Shown here: piece after piece, positions 21,791 to 22,457 of the stretch | Layout: the number at the start of each line of letters is the position of its first letter | How positions within the stretch are numbered: the first letter of the stretch is position 1 | NCBI GenBank assembly: GCA_964537075.1 | Contig: CAZIBB010000012.1 | Coordinates: forward strand, 1-22,457 | Length of the DNA: 22,457 bases | Source of the DNA: CAYTED01 sp964537075 | GTDB taxonomy: Bacteria; Patescibacteriota; Minisyncoccia; Moranbacterales; UBA1568 | Direction of reading: 5' to 3' | The notes under the pieces: generated by a model | Database searches by the model: none | The model's input: the letters and a program-made list of their open reading frames with translations, nothing else | What the model was told of the DNA's origin: nothing | Position numbers and translations under genes: made by a program

Positions 21791-22457
21791 ATGAAATTCC
21801 CATCATCGAAAAATATTCTCCTCGCGCTCCTCGGGATATCCATCGTTCTGATCTCTTTCAGGCTTTTCGCGATCATGTCATTCCCCGATGCGCACACGCT
21901 CGATCGGGACGAAGTTCAGAAGATACTCCCAGGACAGACATTTTCCCAAAAATTCATCGCCGATCGAGACAATCTCGAGACGATCCAGTTTCTCCTCCGC
22001 ACCCCTGGACTCAAGGGTGGCGATACCGTCACAGTCAAAGTTGCAGACGAAACCTGTTCGGATACATTGCGAGAGGGTCTCCTCGAAAGACCATTTCTCA
22101 ACACAGATAATGTCTATATATTCACATTTCCCCGTCTGTCTGATTCCAAGGGAAAGAAATATTGCATACTCCTCTCATTTCAAGACACGAAAAATAAAAG
22201 TAAATTCCTGCAATTTTTCACAATCTCACAGGAAAATATAGACCTCCTCCTCATGGATTCTGCCAACGATCAGCTGGTCAATGGCCAGTCACTCTCCCTC
22301 CGCACGGTCTATCGAAATGACCACTGGTGGCAGGATCTCGGCGAACTGAACGACCGCATTTCCCAGTATAAACCTTGGTTCCTCAAGGACTTCTTCATCG
22401 GCACCATCGGCATCCTCTTCATCACCCTCTCCATCACTCTAATCGCTGTGCTCATCA
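21791..22457 (+). CDS. Membrane-anchored protein with large extracytoplasmic domain, C-terminus off the window
   Basis: An open frame of 222 codons runs from ATG 21791 past the right edge without a stop. It starts MKFPSSKNILLALLGISI with one membrane helix (about 9-30). A roughly 165-residue polar domain follows, with NLETIQFLLRTPGLKGGDTVTVKVAD and VYIFTFPRLSDSKGKKYCILL, then a second helix (FFIGTIGILFITLSITLIAVL, about 201-221). The polar domain resembles the beta-sandwich/carbohydrate-binding-like modules found at the N-terminus of large GT-C-type membrane proteins. This is probably the first part of a multi-pass protein related in role to the upstream DUF2142-type gene. The family is not certain. 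Confidence 0.7.
   Translation, partial: MKFPSSKNILLALLGISIVLISFRLFAIMSFPDAHTLDRDEVQKILPGQTFSQKFIADRDNLETIQFLLRTPGLKGGDTVTVKVADETCSDTLREGLLERPFLNTDNVYIFTFPRLSDSKGKKYCILLSFQDTKNKSKFLQFFTISQENIDLLLMDSANDQLVNGQSLSLRTVYRNDHWWQDLGELNDRISQYKPWFLKDFFIGTIGILFITLSITLIAVLI

Noticed and set aside
1..22457. CRISPR arrays, tRNA or rRNA genes, transposase genes
   Set aside because: No regularly spaced direct repeats, no cloverleaf-like stretch and no transposase or integrase motifs were seen; the repeats present are isolated palindromes.

Overview
This window is an exopolysaccharide/cell-surface glycan biosynthesis region from a bacterium that uses the standard code (TGA is a stop). The likely host is a Candidate Phyla Radiation (Patescibacteria/Parcubacteria-like) genome. 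I infer this from the orphan PemK/MazF-like gene with an N-terminal helical extension, the DUF2142-type membrane protein, scarce Shine-Dalgarno sites, tight ATGA-coupled genes and many small palindromic repeats. No marker gene (rRNA, tRNA, ribosomal protein) is present to prove it.

Left arm, plus strand (1-7774): the last 32 codons of an asparagine synthase, a promoter overlapping a terminator, then a run of genes: a Trm112-like/methyltransferase fusion, an orphan PemK/MazF toxin-like gene, a GT4, a GT2, a second GT4, a methyltransferase, a third GT4 and a DxD (GT8-like) glycosyltransferase. Several are joined by ATGA overlaps. The first GT4 carries an in-frame palindromic repeat inside its coding sequence.

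Right arm, minus strand (7775-17786), read right to left: an NAD-dependent sugar epimerase, a membrane-less CapD/PglF-type UDP-sugar 4,6-dehydratase, a 6-phospho-3-hexuloisomerase-like SIS protein, a ribulose-phosphate/allulose-phosphate 3-epimerase-like protein, a fused nucleotidyltransferase-kinase and a KdsC-like HAD phosphatase. A second promoter then drives two TylF-like methyltransferases, a glycosyltransferase (interrupted by a 10-N assembly gap) and a Wzx-like flippase. The two arms converge with abutting stop codons at 7774/7775. Together they could make NDP-sugars, assemble and methylate a lipid-linked glycan, and flip it across the membrane.

Border region (17787-19647): overlapping divergent promoters, a 46-codon N-terminal fragment of a DUF2142-like gene, a 33-codon remnant of an epimerase C-terminus, and a type IV AbiEi/AbiEii toxin-antitoxin pair. 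Right end: a full-length DUF2142-type membrane protein (19648-21138), about 650 bases of non-coding, repeat-rich DNA with minus-strand terminators and a strong palindrome, and the start of a membrane-anchored protein that runs off the window.

The strongest candidates for something undescribed are the isomerase/epimerase/kinase-nucleotidyltransferase/phosphatase cassette (12037-15419), the repeat-derived peptide inside a glycosyltransferase (about 2500-2572), and the duplicated, truncated border around the AbiE module (17786-19648).
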